Source of the DNA: Hydrogenophaga palleronii NBRC 102513
Lineage (GTDB): Bacteria > Pseudomonadota > Gammaproteobacteria > Burkholderiales > Burkholderiaceae_C
Direction of reading: 5' to 3'
Assembly: GCF_001571225.1 (NCBI RefSeq)
Contig: NZ_BCTJ01000015.1
Coordinates: 1-64,000 of the forward strand
Length of the DNA: 64,000 bases
Numbering within the stretch: the stretch's first letter is position 1; each line of letters begins with the position of its first letter. The notes under the pieces were generated by a model. That model made no database searches and was not told the origin of the DNA. It saw only the letters and a program-made list of their open reading frames with translations. Both the position numbers and the translations under genes were made by a program. Shown here piece after piece: positions 42,324-50,528 of this stretch.

Positions 42324-43307
42324 ATGCAAAACCAGAAACGCCACTTCACCCTGGGCCTCATCGGCCTCGCCCTCGCCGCTGCCCTGCCCTTCGCAACGGC
42401 GCAGACGTTTCCGAGCAAGCCCATCACGCTGATCGTGCCCTTCCCGCCCGGCGGTGGGCCCGACCTGGCCGCGCGCGTGCTGGCCGAGAAGATGGCGCCG
42501 AAGCTCGGCCAGCCCATCGTGGTGGACAACCGCCCTGGCGCGGGCGCGCTGCTGGGTGCCAGTGCGGTGGCACGCTCCACCCCCGACGGCCACACGCTGC
42601 TGCTCACGCCCAACACCATGGTGATCTCGCCCCACGTGCTCCCGAGCGGCGCGGGCGGTGGCGTGGACGTGCACAAAGACCTGGTGCCGGTGATCTCGCC
42701 CGTCACCACGCCCATGGTGCTGGTGGCCAACCCGTCGTTGGGTGTGACCAACCTCAAGGCCGCGCTGGAAGCGGCGCGCAAGTCGCCCGGCCTGCCCTAC
42801 GGCAGCCCCGGCAACGGCTCGCCCATGCACTTCGCGGGCGAAATGCTCAAGCGCTCGGCGCAGGTGGATCTGCTGCACGTGCCCTACCGCGGCGTGGGCC
42901 CTTCGCTCACCGCCTCGCTCAGCGGTGAGGTCAAGCTGCTGTTCACCGGCCTGGGGGGCGCCGTGCCGCACATTCGGGGCGGCAAGCTGGTGCCGCTGGC
43001 GCTGACCGAGAAGCAACGCTCGCCGCTGCTGCCCGATGTGCCCACCGCCACCGAACAAGGTGTGAGCGGGGTCGAGGTCAACGCCTGGTACGGCGTGTTC
43101 GCCCCAACCGGCACGCCCGCACCGGTGATCGCCCGCCTCAACCAGGCATTCAACGAAGCACTGCAGTTGCCCGACGTGCGCGAGCGGCTCGGCGGCGCCG
43201 GCCTGGACGTGTTGGGCGGCACGCCGCAGGTGCTGGCCGATTTCATGAAGGCCGACAACGAGCGCTACGGCAAGCTGGCCAAGGAACTCAACATCAAGGC
43301 AGACTGA
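42324..43307 (+). CDS. Bug/TctC-type periplasmic solute receptor
   Basis: Third Bug receptor of the window, 327 residues. Signal peptide LGLIGLALAAALPFATAQTF; mature protein ITLIVPFPPGGGPDLAARVL, VDNRPGAGALLGASAVARST, NTMVISPHVL, LPYGSPGNGSPMHFAGEMLK and VPYRGVGPSLTASLSGEVKL. AAGGAGA precedes ATG 42324. It lies 31 bp after the monooxygenase and probably captures its substrate or the sulfate ester attacked by the next gene (inference). Confidence 0.9.
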   Translation: MQNQKRHFTLGLIGLALAAALPFATAQTFPSKPITLIVPFPPGGGPDLAARVLAEKMAPKLGQPIVVDNRPGAGALLGASAVARSTPDGHTLLLTPNTMVISPHVLPSGAGGGVDVHKDLVPVISPVTTPMVLVANPSLGVTNLKAALEAARKSPGLPYGSPGNGSPMHFAGEMLKRSAQVDLLHVPYRGVGPSLTASLSGEVKLLFTGLGGAVPHIRGGKLVPLALTEKQRSPLLPDVPTATEQGVSGVEVNAWYGVFAPTGTPAPVIARLNQAFNEALQLPDVRERLGGAGLDVLGGTPQVLADFMKADNERYGKLAKELNIKAD

Positions 43308-43309
43308 GT

Positions 43310-43440
43310 TGGCATCCCGCTGCGCCGCTGTGCCGCTGTGGCGCGCCTTCGGGGCTTCGAGGGGAAGCGGCATCTCGGGGCGGCGCAGCCGGACCCTGGA
43401 TGCCTCTGCTCTGCGATGCCTCTTTCGTCGCGGGCGCTGC
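43310..43440. repeat. Dispersed intergenic repeat copy
   Basis: GGCATCCCGCTGCGCCGCTG, then GCGCCTTCGGGGCTTCGAGG, GGCGGCGCAGCCGG, ACCCTGGATGCC and CTTTCGTCGC. The GCCGGACCCT block and the closing TCGTCGC agree with other copies; GGCATC/GATGCC flank the centre. Confidence 0.6.
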
Positions 43441-43483
43441 TGCGGCCCGCGCCCCACTGAGCCAGACATGAGCCAGGCATGAG

Positions 43484-45067
43484 ATGACGCGACGCCCCAA
43501 CTTCCTGCTGTTCATCACCGACCAGCACCGTGCCGACCACCTCGGCTGCTACGGCAACACCGAGGTGCGCACACCGCACATCGACGCGCTGGCCGCGCAG
43601 GGCTGCCGCTTCGACGACTTCCACGTCGCCACCCCGATCTGCCAGCCCAACCGCGCCTCGCTCATGACCGGGCGCCTGCCCAGCGCGCACGGCCTGCAGA
43701 TGAACGGGCGCGAGCTCTCGCATGGCGAGCGCACCTTTGTCGAGACCTTGCGCGAGGCCGGTTACCGCACGGCGCTGATGGGCAAGTCGCACCTTCAGAA
43801 CATCACGGCCGTGCCCGCGCTCTGGCCGGCCGCCGGCCAGCGCCTGCCGCACGACGCGCGCCGGCCCTTTCCCGGGCCGTATGGGCAGGAGATCTGGAAG
43901 CGCTGGGAAGACGATCCCGCCTACGAACTCGCGCTGCCCTATTACGGCTTCGAGCAGGTGCGCCTGACCATCGGCCATGCCGACGAGCAGCACGGCCACT
44001 GGCGGCGCTGGCTGCGCGAGCAGACGCCCGATGCCGACCGCCTCATCGGCCCCGACAACGCCATACCCACCCCCGGCCTGCAGCTCGGCGCACTGCGCCA
44101 GGCCTGGCGCACGCGGGTGCCCGAAGCGCTCTACCCCACGGCCTACATCGCCGGGCAGGCCTGCGACACGCTCACGCGGTTGGCGCAGGACGATGCACCC
44201 TTCTTCGTGCAGTGCTCGTTCCCGGACCCGCACCACCCCTTCACCCCGCCCGGGCGCTACTGGGACCTGTTCCGCCCCGAAGACGTGTCGCTGCCCGCGA
44301 GCTTCAACGCTGAGCCGATCGATCCCACGCCGCCAGTGCAATGGTTGCGCGAACAGCGTGCGCGCCAGCCCGGCTTCCGCCCCGGTTATGGCGCCTTCGC
44401 GTGCAGCGAACAGGAGGCGCGCGAAGCCATCGCGCTCAACCACGGCAGCCTGGCCTGCATCGACGATGCGGTGGGCCGCGTCATGGCGCGGCTGCGCGAG
44501 CTGGGCCTGGACGACAACACGGTGGTGATGTTCACCAGCGACCACGGTGAACTGCTGGGCGAGCGCGGCCTGATGTTCAAGGGCGGCCTGCACTGCACCG
44601 GGCTCACGCGCGTGCCCTTCATCTGGCGCGACCCGGCACCACAGGCCCCGGCCGGCGCGGCCCGCGCGGCGCTGGCGCAGACCACCGACATCGCAGCCAC
44701 CGTGCTCGCACGCGCCAGCCTGCCGCCCACCAACGGCATGCACGGGCAATCCCTGCTGCCGGTGGTGGCGGGCGAAGCCGATGCGGTGCGGGAGCACCTG
44801 GTGATCGAAGAGGAAAGCCAGCGCGGCGATTTCGGCCTGGACCGGCGGGTGCGCATGCGCACGCTGCGCGACGCCCGCTACCGCCTCACCGTCTACGACG
44901 GCCAGGCCTGGGGCGAACTGCACGATCTGCAGGAAGACCCGCTGGAGTTGCACAACCTCTGGGATGACGCGGCTTCGCTGCCCTTGCGGCGCGAACGCAT
45001 GGAACAGCTGGCGCGCGCGATGTTGGCGGCGGCGGACCAGAGCCCCTACCCGAGCGCGGCCGCCTGA
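43484..45067 (+). CDS. Type I sulfatase (arylsulfatase/choline-sulfatase-like)
   Basis: A 527-residue member of the formylglycine-dependent sulfatase family. The modification motif is Cys53-Gln-Pro-Asn-Arg57 in ATPICQPNRASLMTGRLPSA, where Cys is converted to formylglycine by a maturase not in this window. NFLLFITDQHRADHLGCYGN carries the first metal-binding Asp, and DDNTVVMFTSDHGELLGERG with MFKGGLHCTG the later Asp-His and Lys/His. No signal peptide is seen, so it is probably cytoplasmic. Tandem GAGCCAGACAT/GAGCCAGGCAT just upstream gives two extra ATGs (43468, 43479) that lead to immediate stops. A phosphonate monoester hydrolase activity cannot be excluded. Confidence 0.87.
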   Translation: MTRRPNFLLFITDQHRADHLGCYGNTEVRTPHIDALAAQGCRFDDFHVATPICQPNRASLMTGRLPSAHGLQMNGRELSHGERTFVETLREAGYRTALMGKSHLQNITAVPALWPAAGQRLPHDARRPFPGPYGQEIWKRWEDDPAYELALPYYGFEQVRLTIGHADEQHGHWRRWLREQTPDADRLIGPDNAIPTPGLQLGALRQAWRTRVPEALYPTAYIAGQACDTLTRLAQDDAPFFVQCSFPDPHHPFTPPGRYWDLFRPEDVSLPASFNAEPIDPTPPVQWLREQRARQPGFRPGYGAFACSEQEAREAIALNHGSLACIDDAVGRVMARLRELGLDDNTVVMFTSDHGELLGERGLMFKGGLHCTGLTRVPFIWRDPAPQAPAGAARAALAQTTDIAATVLARASLPPTNGMHGQSLLPVVAGEADAVREHLVIEEESQRGDFGLDRRVRMRTLRDARYRLTVYDGQAWGELHDLQEDPLELHNLWDDAASLPLRRERMEQLARAMLAAADQSPYPSAAA

Positions 45068-45072
45068 GGCTG

Positions 45073-45094
45073 GCGCCACCGGGCCTGGTGGCGC
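45073..45094. terminator. Hairpin after the sulfatase gene
   Basis: Perfect 8-bp stem GCGCCACC / GGTGGCGC with loop GGGCCT, 5 bp after the sulfatase stop. No T run follows, so factor-independent termination is uncertain. Confidence 0.5.
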
Positions 45095-45118
45095 TGATGC
45101 ATCGACGCCATCGCTCGT

Positions 45119-45131
45119 ATTCATGAAGAAT
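45119..45131. promoter_or_regulatory. Candidate LysR-type operator before the CoA-transferase operon
   Basis: ATTC-ATGAA-GAAT inverted repeat in a locally AT-rich stretch, about 80 bp before the first gene. LysR regulators bind T-N11-A palindromes at such positions; a LysR gene closes this operon at 49298-50197. The link is inference. Confidence 0.4.
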
Positions 45132-45211
45132 AATCATTTTTAGGAATTGATCGCCACCCCTACAGTCGCGCCCATGCCCCGCGGGGCCAGCAGAACTACA
45201 GGAGCGATCGA

Positions 45212-46411
45212 ATGGAGAAAGTCCTCAGCGGTATCAAGGTGCTGGAGCAAGGCACCTTCATCACTGGGCCGGCAGCGGGCATGTATCTGGCAGACCTGGG
45301 GGCGGAGGTCATCAAGCTGGAGCAGCCCGACACGGGAGACCCCTTCCGGTCTTTTAATGGTGGGCTCTACAGCCCACATTTCCAGACCTACAACCGCAAC
45401 AAGCGCAGCATCACGCTCAATCCCAAACAGGCGGATGACGCCGCCGTGTTCGACGAACTGGTGAAGGACGCGGACGTCTACATCCAGAACTTCCGCCCCG
45501 GTGCGGCCGAACGCCTGGGCGCGGGCGAGACCCGCTTGCGCGGCCTCAACAGCCGCCTGATCTACTGCGCCATCAGCGGCTTTGGACAGACCGGCCCGGC
45601 GGCCGGGCGACCGGCCTACGATTCGGTGGCGCAGGCCGCCAGCGGCTTCCTCAAGCTGATCGTCAACCCGGCCAACCCGCGCGTGGTCGGGCCCGCCATG
45701 GCCGATGCACTGACCGGCTTTTACGCCGCCTACGGCATCCTCGGCGCGCTGGTCGAACGTGGGCGCACCGGGGTTGGCCGCAAGGTCGAGGTGTCGATGC
45801 TGGAGGCCATGTGCCACTTCAACCTCGACGCCTACACCCACCTGTTTTCCGAGAACGAGATCATGGGGCCGTTCAGCCGGCCGAGCGTGTCGCAGTCCTA
45901 TGTGCTGGAGTGCGCCGACGGTCGCTGGATCGCCTTGCACATGTCGTCGCCGGAAAAGTTCTGGCAGGGCCTGGCCAAGGCCATTGAGCGGCCCCGGCTG
46001 TTCGACGACACGCGCTTTTCCACCCGCAGCGCCCGCATTGCCCACCAGGAGGCCTTGATCGTGCTGCTGGGCGACCTGTTTCGCCTGCGTGAGCGATCCG
46101 ACTGGTGCCGGCGACTGGAGGCCGAAGACGTGCCGCACGCACCGATGTACGACACCCACGAAGCGATGCAGGACCCGCAGGCGATCCACCTGCAGTTGAA
46201 GGTCGGTGCGCCGCATCCGTTGGGCGGCGACTGGCACACCATCCGCTCGCCGGTCAGCTTCGACGGGCAACGCCCGCTCGACGTCACCGCACCGCCCACC
46301 CTGGGCGCCGACAACGCGGCGCTGGTAGAACCGATCCGACAACGCCTGCGTGCCGCGCAGGCCGCCGCCGCCGCCGTTCCCACCCACAGCAACGCACAGA
46401 AGCAACCATGA
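45212..46411 (+). CDS. CaiB/BaiF-type (family III) CoA-transferase
   Basis: A 399-residue family III CoA-transferase, which moves CoA between carboxylic acids. VLEQGTFITGPAAGMYLADL and GAEVIKLEQPDTGDPFRSFN are the N-terminal signatures, RNKRSITLNPKQADD follows, ISGFGQTGPAAGRPAYDSVA is the nucleotide-binding region, and MADALTGFYAAYGILGALVE carries the catalytic Asp165. GAGCGATCGA precedes ATG 45212. It opens an operon with an intradiol dioxygenase (ATGA overlap), a citryl-CoA-lyase-like protein and a Bug receptor, suggesting that a ring-cleavage product or its precursor is handled as a CoA ester (inference). Confidence 0.88.
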   Translation: MEKVLSGIKVLEQGTFITGPAAGMYLADLGAEVIKLEQPDTGDPFRSFNGGLYSPHFQTYNRNKRSITLNPKQADDAAVFDELVKDADVYIQNFRPGAAERLGAGETRLRGLNSRLIYCAISGFGQTGPAAGRPAYDSVAQAASGFLKLIVNPANPRVVGPAMADALTGFYAAYGILGALVERGRTGVGRKVEVSMLEAMCHFNLDAYTHLFSENEIMGPFSRPSVSQSYVLECADGRWIALHMSSPEKFWQGLAKAIERPRLFDDTRFSTRSARIAHQEALIVLLGDLFRLRERSDWCRRLEAEDVPHAPMYDTHEAMQDPQAIHLQLKVGAPHPLGGDWHTIRSPVSFDGQRPLDVTAPPTLGADNAALVEPIRQRLRAAQAAAAAVPTHSNAQKQP

Positions 46412-47313
46412 TCCCCTCGAACGAAAACGAACTCACCCACGCCGTGCTGGACCGCCTGACGGGGGCCAGCGACCCACGTTTCGTGCAGGTCATGAGCTCA
46501 CTGATCCAGCACCTGCACGCCTTCGTGCGCGAGGTGGATCTGACGCCGGACGAATGGATGAAGAGCATCCAGTTCCTCACCGCCGTCGGCCAGACCTGCG
46601 ACGACAAGCGCCAGGAATTCATTCTGCTGTCCGACACCCTGGGTGTATCGATGATGGTGGTGATGCTGCAGCAGGCGCGCGCCGCCATGGGCGGGGGGGA
46701 GCAAGCCGCGGCCACCGAATCCAACGAGCTCGCCACCCAGGCCACGGTGCAAGGGCCGTTCTACTGGGAAGGGGCGCCCGAGCATGCACTGGGCGCCAAC
46801 ATCGCCGAAGGCGTGGTGGGTGAGCCGACCTACTACAGCGGGCGCATCACCAACACCGCAGGCCAGCCGCTTGCCGGTGCCCTGCTCGACATCTGGTCGG
46901 GCGATGGCGACGGTTTTTACGACATGCAGATCGCCGGCGCCAGCATGGCCGCACGCGGGCGCATCCGCACCGACCACGAAGGCCGCTACCGCTTCTGGTC
47001 GATCCGACCGACCTTTTACCCGGTGCCGGTCGACGGCCCCGTGGGCCGCATGCTCGACGGCATGGGCCGCCACCCCAACCGCCCGGGCCACATCCACATG
47101 ATGGTGTCGGCCGCGCGGCATGTGCCCCTGACCACCCACCTGTTTGTCGCCGGCAGCCCCTACCTCGACTCCGATGCCGTGTTTGGCGTGCGCCCCAGCC
47201 TGATCGTGGACTTCCAGCCGCATCCCGCCGGCAGCGCCCCCGACGGCAGCACCGTGGCCACCCCGTTCTGGTCGGCGCAGTACGACTTCGTGCTCGAACC
47301 GAGCGCCGCTTGA
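46408..47313 (+). CDS. Intradiol ring-cleavage dioxygenase (catechol/hydroxyquinol 1,2-type)
   Basis: Fe(III) dioxygenase of 301 residues opening a catechol-type ring between the two hydroxyl carbons. The N-terminal helical Dioxygenase_N domain (about 1-100) mediates dimerisation; the catalytic beta domain follows. Likely iron ligands are Tyr in VVGEPTYYSGRI, Tyr in FWSIRPTFYPVPVDGPVGRM, and the two His of RPGHIHMMVSAARH. Length and the dimer domain fit catechol or hydroxyquinol 1,2-dioxygenase rather than protocatechuate 3,4-dioxygenase. It overlaps the CoA-transferase by ATGA. Confidence 0.9.
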   Translation: MIPSNENELTHAVLDRLTGASDPRFVQVMSSLIQHLHAFVREVDLTPDEWMKSIQFLTAVGQTCDDKRQEFILLSDTLGVSMMVVMLQQARAAMGGGEQAAATESNELATQATVQGPFYWEGAPEHALGANIAEGVVGEPTYYSGRITNTAGQPLAGALLDIWSGDGDGFYDMQIAGASMAARGRIRTDHEGRYRFWSIRPTFYPVPVDGPVGRMLDGMGRHPNRPGHIHMMVSAARHVPLTTHLFVAGSPYLDSDAVFGVRPSLIVDFQPHPAGSAPDGSTVATPFWSAQYDFVLEPSAA

Positions 47314-47325
47314 GGACAACATCTG

Positions 47326-48132
47326 ATGAAAATCGGCAAAGAAACCATTCCCCGCTCGGCCATCTGCACGGCCGACGAACACACCATCGTGGTGCGCGGC
47401 AAGGACCTGTGTGAGGAGTTGATCGGCCATGTGTCCTTCGCCGACTACTTCTTCCTGCTGCTGACCGGCCGCACGCCCGACGCAGCCTGCAGCACGGTGT
47501 TGAACGCCACCCTGGTGGCGATTGCCGAACACGGCTTTGTGCCCAGCGTGCAGGCCAGCCGCATGACCTTCGCCGCCGCACCCGATGCCCTGCAAGGTGC
47601 CGTTGCCGCGGGCATTCTGGGTTGTGGCTCGGTCATCCTGGGCGCATCGGAAACCGCCGGCCAACTGTTTGCCCGCGTCGCCGCACGCATGGACGCCGGC
47701 CTGGCGCTGGATGCCGCCGCCACCGAGGCGATCGCCCAGCTCAAGGCCACGAAGTCGCCCATTCCGGGCTACGGCCATCCACTGCACAAGGCGAACGACC
47801 CCCGGGTCGACCGGCTGCTGGCGGTGGCCACCGAAGCCGGTGCCGACCTGCGCTACGTGCACATCGCCCAGGCACTGGAGCGGGCGATCCCGGGCATCGT
47901 CGGCCGCGAACTGCGCATGAACGTGTCGGCCGCGATACCGGCCGTGCTGATGGGCGTGGGCTTCCCGGTGGTGTCGCTGCGCGGCGTGCCGATCCTGGCG
48001 CGCACCGCCGGACTGATTGCACACCTGGCCGAAGAAGCAGTGCAACCCAGCGGCTTTGCGCTGTCGTACCAGGCCATGCAGAACTACCAATACGACGGCG
48101 CCGTGCCCGACGGCTTCGGCGCACAGGCATGA
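47326..48132 (+). CDS. Citrate-synthase-fold protein, citryl-CoA-lyase-like
   Basis: A 268-residue protein with the short citrate-synthase fold of citryl-CoA lyases, which split or join an acyl-CoA and a keto acid. LLLTGRTPDAACSTVLNATL and GAVAAGILGCGSVILGASET are family-like; the catalytic His is His151 in PIPGYGHPLHKANDPR, and Arg226 in PILARTAGLIAHLAEE contacts substrate. The usual catalytic Asp of NVD is replaced by Ser201 in RMNVSAAIPAVLMG. The enzyme may therefore use a different mechanism or substrate. It sits 12 bp after the dioxygenase and could cleave a CoA ester made by the CoA-transferase (inference). Confidence 0.8.
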   Translation: MKIGKETIPRSAICTADEHTIVVRGKDLCEELIGHVSFADYFFLLLTGRTPDAACSTVLNATLVAIAEHGFVPSVQASRMTFAAAPDALQGAVAAGILGCGSVILGASETAGQLFARVAARMDAGLALDAAATEAIAQLKATKSPIPGYGHPLHKANDPRVDRLLAVATEAGADLRYVHIAQALERAIPGIVGRELRMNVSAAIPAVLMGVGFPVVSLRGVPILARTAGLIAHLAEEAVQPSGFALSYQAMQNYQYDGAVPDGFGAQA

Positions 48133-48258
48133 CACCAGCCCTGGCCCATGCGGCCATGCCACACCCCAAGCAGCCCCAGGAGCCGCCGCAGCGATCTGCA
48201 GTTTCCCTTTGATTTCGAACCACAACAACGGCATTTGCCGGTATAGGAGACAAACCCC

Positions 48259-49224
48259 ATGCGCTTGAAATTCCAACTCATCACGGGCCTGCTGGCAGGC
48301 CTGTTGTGCGGCCTCGCCGGTGCGCAGAGCACCGACTGGCCGAACAAACCGATCCGTGTCGTGGTCGGCTTCGCGGCCGGCACACCGCCCGACATCTTTG
48401 CCCGCTTGTACAGCGAATACGCCTCGAAGAAGCTCGGCGTGTCGATTGTGGTGGACAACAAGCCGGGGGCGGCAGGCAACCTCTCCTCGGACATCGTGGC
48501 CAAGGCGCCGGCCGACGGCTACACGCTGCTCTACAACCTGTCGACCGGCTTCACGATCAACCCCTTCATCTATTCCAAACTGCCGTTTGATCCCGCCAAG
48601 GATTTTGTGCCGGTGGCCACCACCATGCGCCAAGGCCTGGTGCTGATCACGAACCCGAACTTCCAGGCCAAGACCATCGGCGACCTGGTGGCCGCGGCCA
48701 AGGCCAAACCCGGCGTCTACACGCACGCCTCGTACGGTGCCGGCAGCCCCTCACACCTGATCGTCGAATGGCTGAAGGAAGAGAGCAAGATCGACATGCT
48801 CCATGTGCCCTACCGTGCCAGCCCGATCCCCGACCTGTTGGGCGGACAGGTCGATACGCTGATGGAGCCGATCGCCACCGCCATGCCCCTGATCAGCAGC
48901 GGGCGTGCCAAGGCCCTGGCGTACTCGGAGACCGCGCGCCACCCTTCGTTGCCCGAAGTGCCGACCCTGGCCGAGGTGGTGCCGGGCCTGAGCGTGAGTT
49001 CCTGGCACGGTATCTGGGCGCCAGCGGCCACGCCGGTCAACGTGCTGAACCGGCTCAACAGTGTGCTGGTGGAAGCCAGCAAGGATCCCGACATGGCCAA
49101 ACGCATCCGCGATCTGAACGTCGAGCCGCTAGGCCTGAGCCGGGCCGAGATGGCGGCGATGGTGAAGAAGGATGCGGACGTCTTCGGCCGCATCGTCAAG
49201 GCCAAGAACATCACGCTCGACTGA
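48259..49224 (+). CDS. Bug/TctC-type periplasmic solute receptor
   Basis: Fourth Bug receptor, 321 residues. Signal peptide LITGLLAGLLCGLAGAQSTD; mature domain IRVVVGFAAGTPPDIFARLY, VDNKPGAAGNLSSDIVAKAP, TGFTINPFIYSKLPFDPAKD, YTHASYGAGSPSHLIVEWLK and VPYRASPIPDLLGGQVDTLM. GGAGA precedes ATG 48259. It is the last gene of the CoA-transferase/dioxygenase operon and ends at a 53-bp perfect hairpin shared with the convergent LysR gene. Confidence 0.9.
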   Translation: MRLKFQLITGLLAGLLCGLAGAQSTDWPNKPIRVVVGFAAGTPPDIFARLYSEYASKKLGVSIVVDNKPGAAGNLSSDIVAKAPADGYTLLYNLSTGFTINPFIYSKLPFDPAKDFVPVATTMRQGLVLITNPNFQAKTIGDLVAAAKAKPGVYTHASYGAGSPSHLIVEWLKEESKIDMLHVPYRASPIPDLLGGQVDTLMEPIATAMPLISSGRAKALAYSETARHPSLPEVPTLAEVVPGLSVSSWHGIWAPAATPVNVLNRLNSVLVEASKDPDMAKRIRDLNVEPLGLSRAEMAAMVKKDADVFGRIVKAKNITLD

Positions 49225-49242
49225 GGCAGAACACGCCGCAAG

Positions 49243-49295
49243 GCACCACGAAGCGCTTGGCGCCGCCATGGGCGGCGCCAAGCGCTTCGTGGTGC
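49243..49295. terminator. Perfect 25-bp hairpin between convergent genes
   Basis: GCACCACGAAGCGCTTGGCG continues to CCGCC (49243-49267), loop ATG, and an exact 25-base complement at 49271-49295. It lies 18 bp after the Bug stop and 2 bp before the LysR stop. It has no U-tract on either side, so it may act as a bidirectional, pausing or RNA-protecting element rather than a standard terminator. Confidence 0.75.
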
Positions 49296-49297
49296 GC

Positions 49298-50197
49298 TCA
49301 AACCTCCTTCGCGAGACTGCCGTTGAAGCCCAGCTTGCGAACGATGGCGGAGAACGAACGCGCCTCGGGCGAGGGGTGATCGGACTTGCGGCGCAGGATG
49401 CCGGGAGTGCGGATCGGTGTCGGGCTCTCGATCGGAATCGCCCTGAGCACGCTGCCTTGCGGCACCACACTGCCGGAGACGATGGTGGCGATGGGCATGC
49501 GCTCCACCAGCGACAACATCGGACCCACGGTGTTCATTTCGGCCAGCACACGCGGCTCGGCGCCACTGGCCACAAAACACTCGTCCAGCAAGGTTCGCGT
49601 GGCGAACTCGGGCGACAACAGCACCAGCGCCTGGCGGTGCAACTCCACCATGCGCACGCGCCGCCGCTTGAACAGCGGGTGGCCAGGACCGACCACCAAC
49701 ACCATCTCTTCATTGAACAAGGGTTCAAACACCAGTCCACTCAAGGCGGTCGGCCGATAGGCGATGCCGAGGTCCAGATCGCCGGAGCGCACCTGGCTGA
49801 CGATGTTGTCGGCGCTGAGTTCCTGCACCGCCATGTGCACCGTCGGGTGCTGCTGCATGAAGAGCGCCACACATTGTGGAATGAAGCCGAGGTTGGACGA
49901 ATGCGTGGCGCCCACACGCACACGGCCCTGTAACGCCTCCTCCTCCGCCTTGAGCGCGCCCACGCCTTGGTCGACCTCCTTGAGCGCGCGGGTGGCGTAG
50001 GCCAGAAAGGTCTCGCCGGCATCCGTCAGCACCACCTTCTTGCCGACGCGATCGAACAGCGCCGTGCCTAGCTCCTCTTCAAGCTGGCGGATCTGGTGCG
50101 AGAGCGTGGACTGCGTGACATGCACTTTTTCAGCGGCACGAGTGAAGCTCAAAGAAGCGGCCAGCGCGGCGAAGTAGCGGAGATGTCGTAGTTCCAT
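49298..50197 (-). CDS. LysR-family transcriptional regulator
   Basis: A 299-residue LysR regulator, convergent with the CoA-transferase/dioxygenase operon. HTH: LRYFAALAASLSFTRAAEKV, HVTQSTLSHQIRQLEEELGT, ALFDR. The effector domain starts near residue 90 (VRVGATHSSNLGFIPQCVAL) and has GDLDLGIAYRPTALSGLVFE. CatM/BenM/CbnR-like regulators of ring-cleavage operons belong to this family and sense muconate-type intermediates. ATG 50197 begins the protein; a palindrome ACTAT-ATCG-ATAGT lies 49 bp upstream. Confidence 0.9.
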   Translation of the reverse strand: MELRHLRYFAALAASLSFTRAAEKVHVTQSTLSHQIRQLEEELGTALFDRVGKKVVLTDAGETFLAYATRALKEVDQGVGALKAEEEALQGRVRVGATHSSNLGFIPQCVALFMQQHPTVHMAVQELSADNIVSQVRSGDLDLGIAYRPTALSGLVFEPLFNEEMVLVVGPGHPLFKRRRVRMVELHRQALVLLSPEFATRTLLDECFVASGAEPRVLAEMNTVGPMLSLVERMPIATIVSGSVVPQGSVLRAIPIESPTPIRTPGILRRKSDHPSPEARSFSAIVRKLGFNGSLAKEV

Positions 50198-50528
50198 GGG
50201 GTCCGTTCATTGCATTCACAGCATCGATGGTCAGAGGTCGTAAAAACTATATCGATAGTGCCATGCCGTGGCAATAAAAACCGCTGCGGCATTTGATAAA
50301 ACCCTGCAACACAGGCCAAACGTCAAGCCCCGGCGGTTTTTTCTTCATCGACGCGGTCAATCATTACCATTGAAATTCGCCCTTCGCCTGTGGCGCTTGC
50401 ACTGCTAGATTGGTTCGCGACGTCCGGACGCTGGCCAGGCCGGGCAGACCCAACAGAGCTGCCAGCGAGGACAGCAACGCAAACCCCTGACCTCAGAACG
50501 AATCCTCCAATACCAGGAGACCAACCCT
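50198..50528. other. Noncoding region between lysR and the amidohydrolase pseudogene
   Basis: The 331-bp spacer has no gene. It holds ACTAT-ATCG-ATAGT at 50246-50259, with the form of a LysR T-N11-A site. AAAAACCGC (50276-50284) and GCGGTTTTTT (50333-50342) could pair across a 48-base gap. AGGAGA at 50515-50520 is the ribosome binding site of the broken amidohydrolase gene. Confidence 0.5.

Noticed and set aside
49243-49295. The perfect palindrome as an insertion-sequence end
   Set aside because: No transposase or second inverted copy nearby; its position between two stop codons fits a transcript-end structure better.
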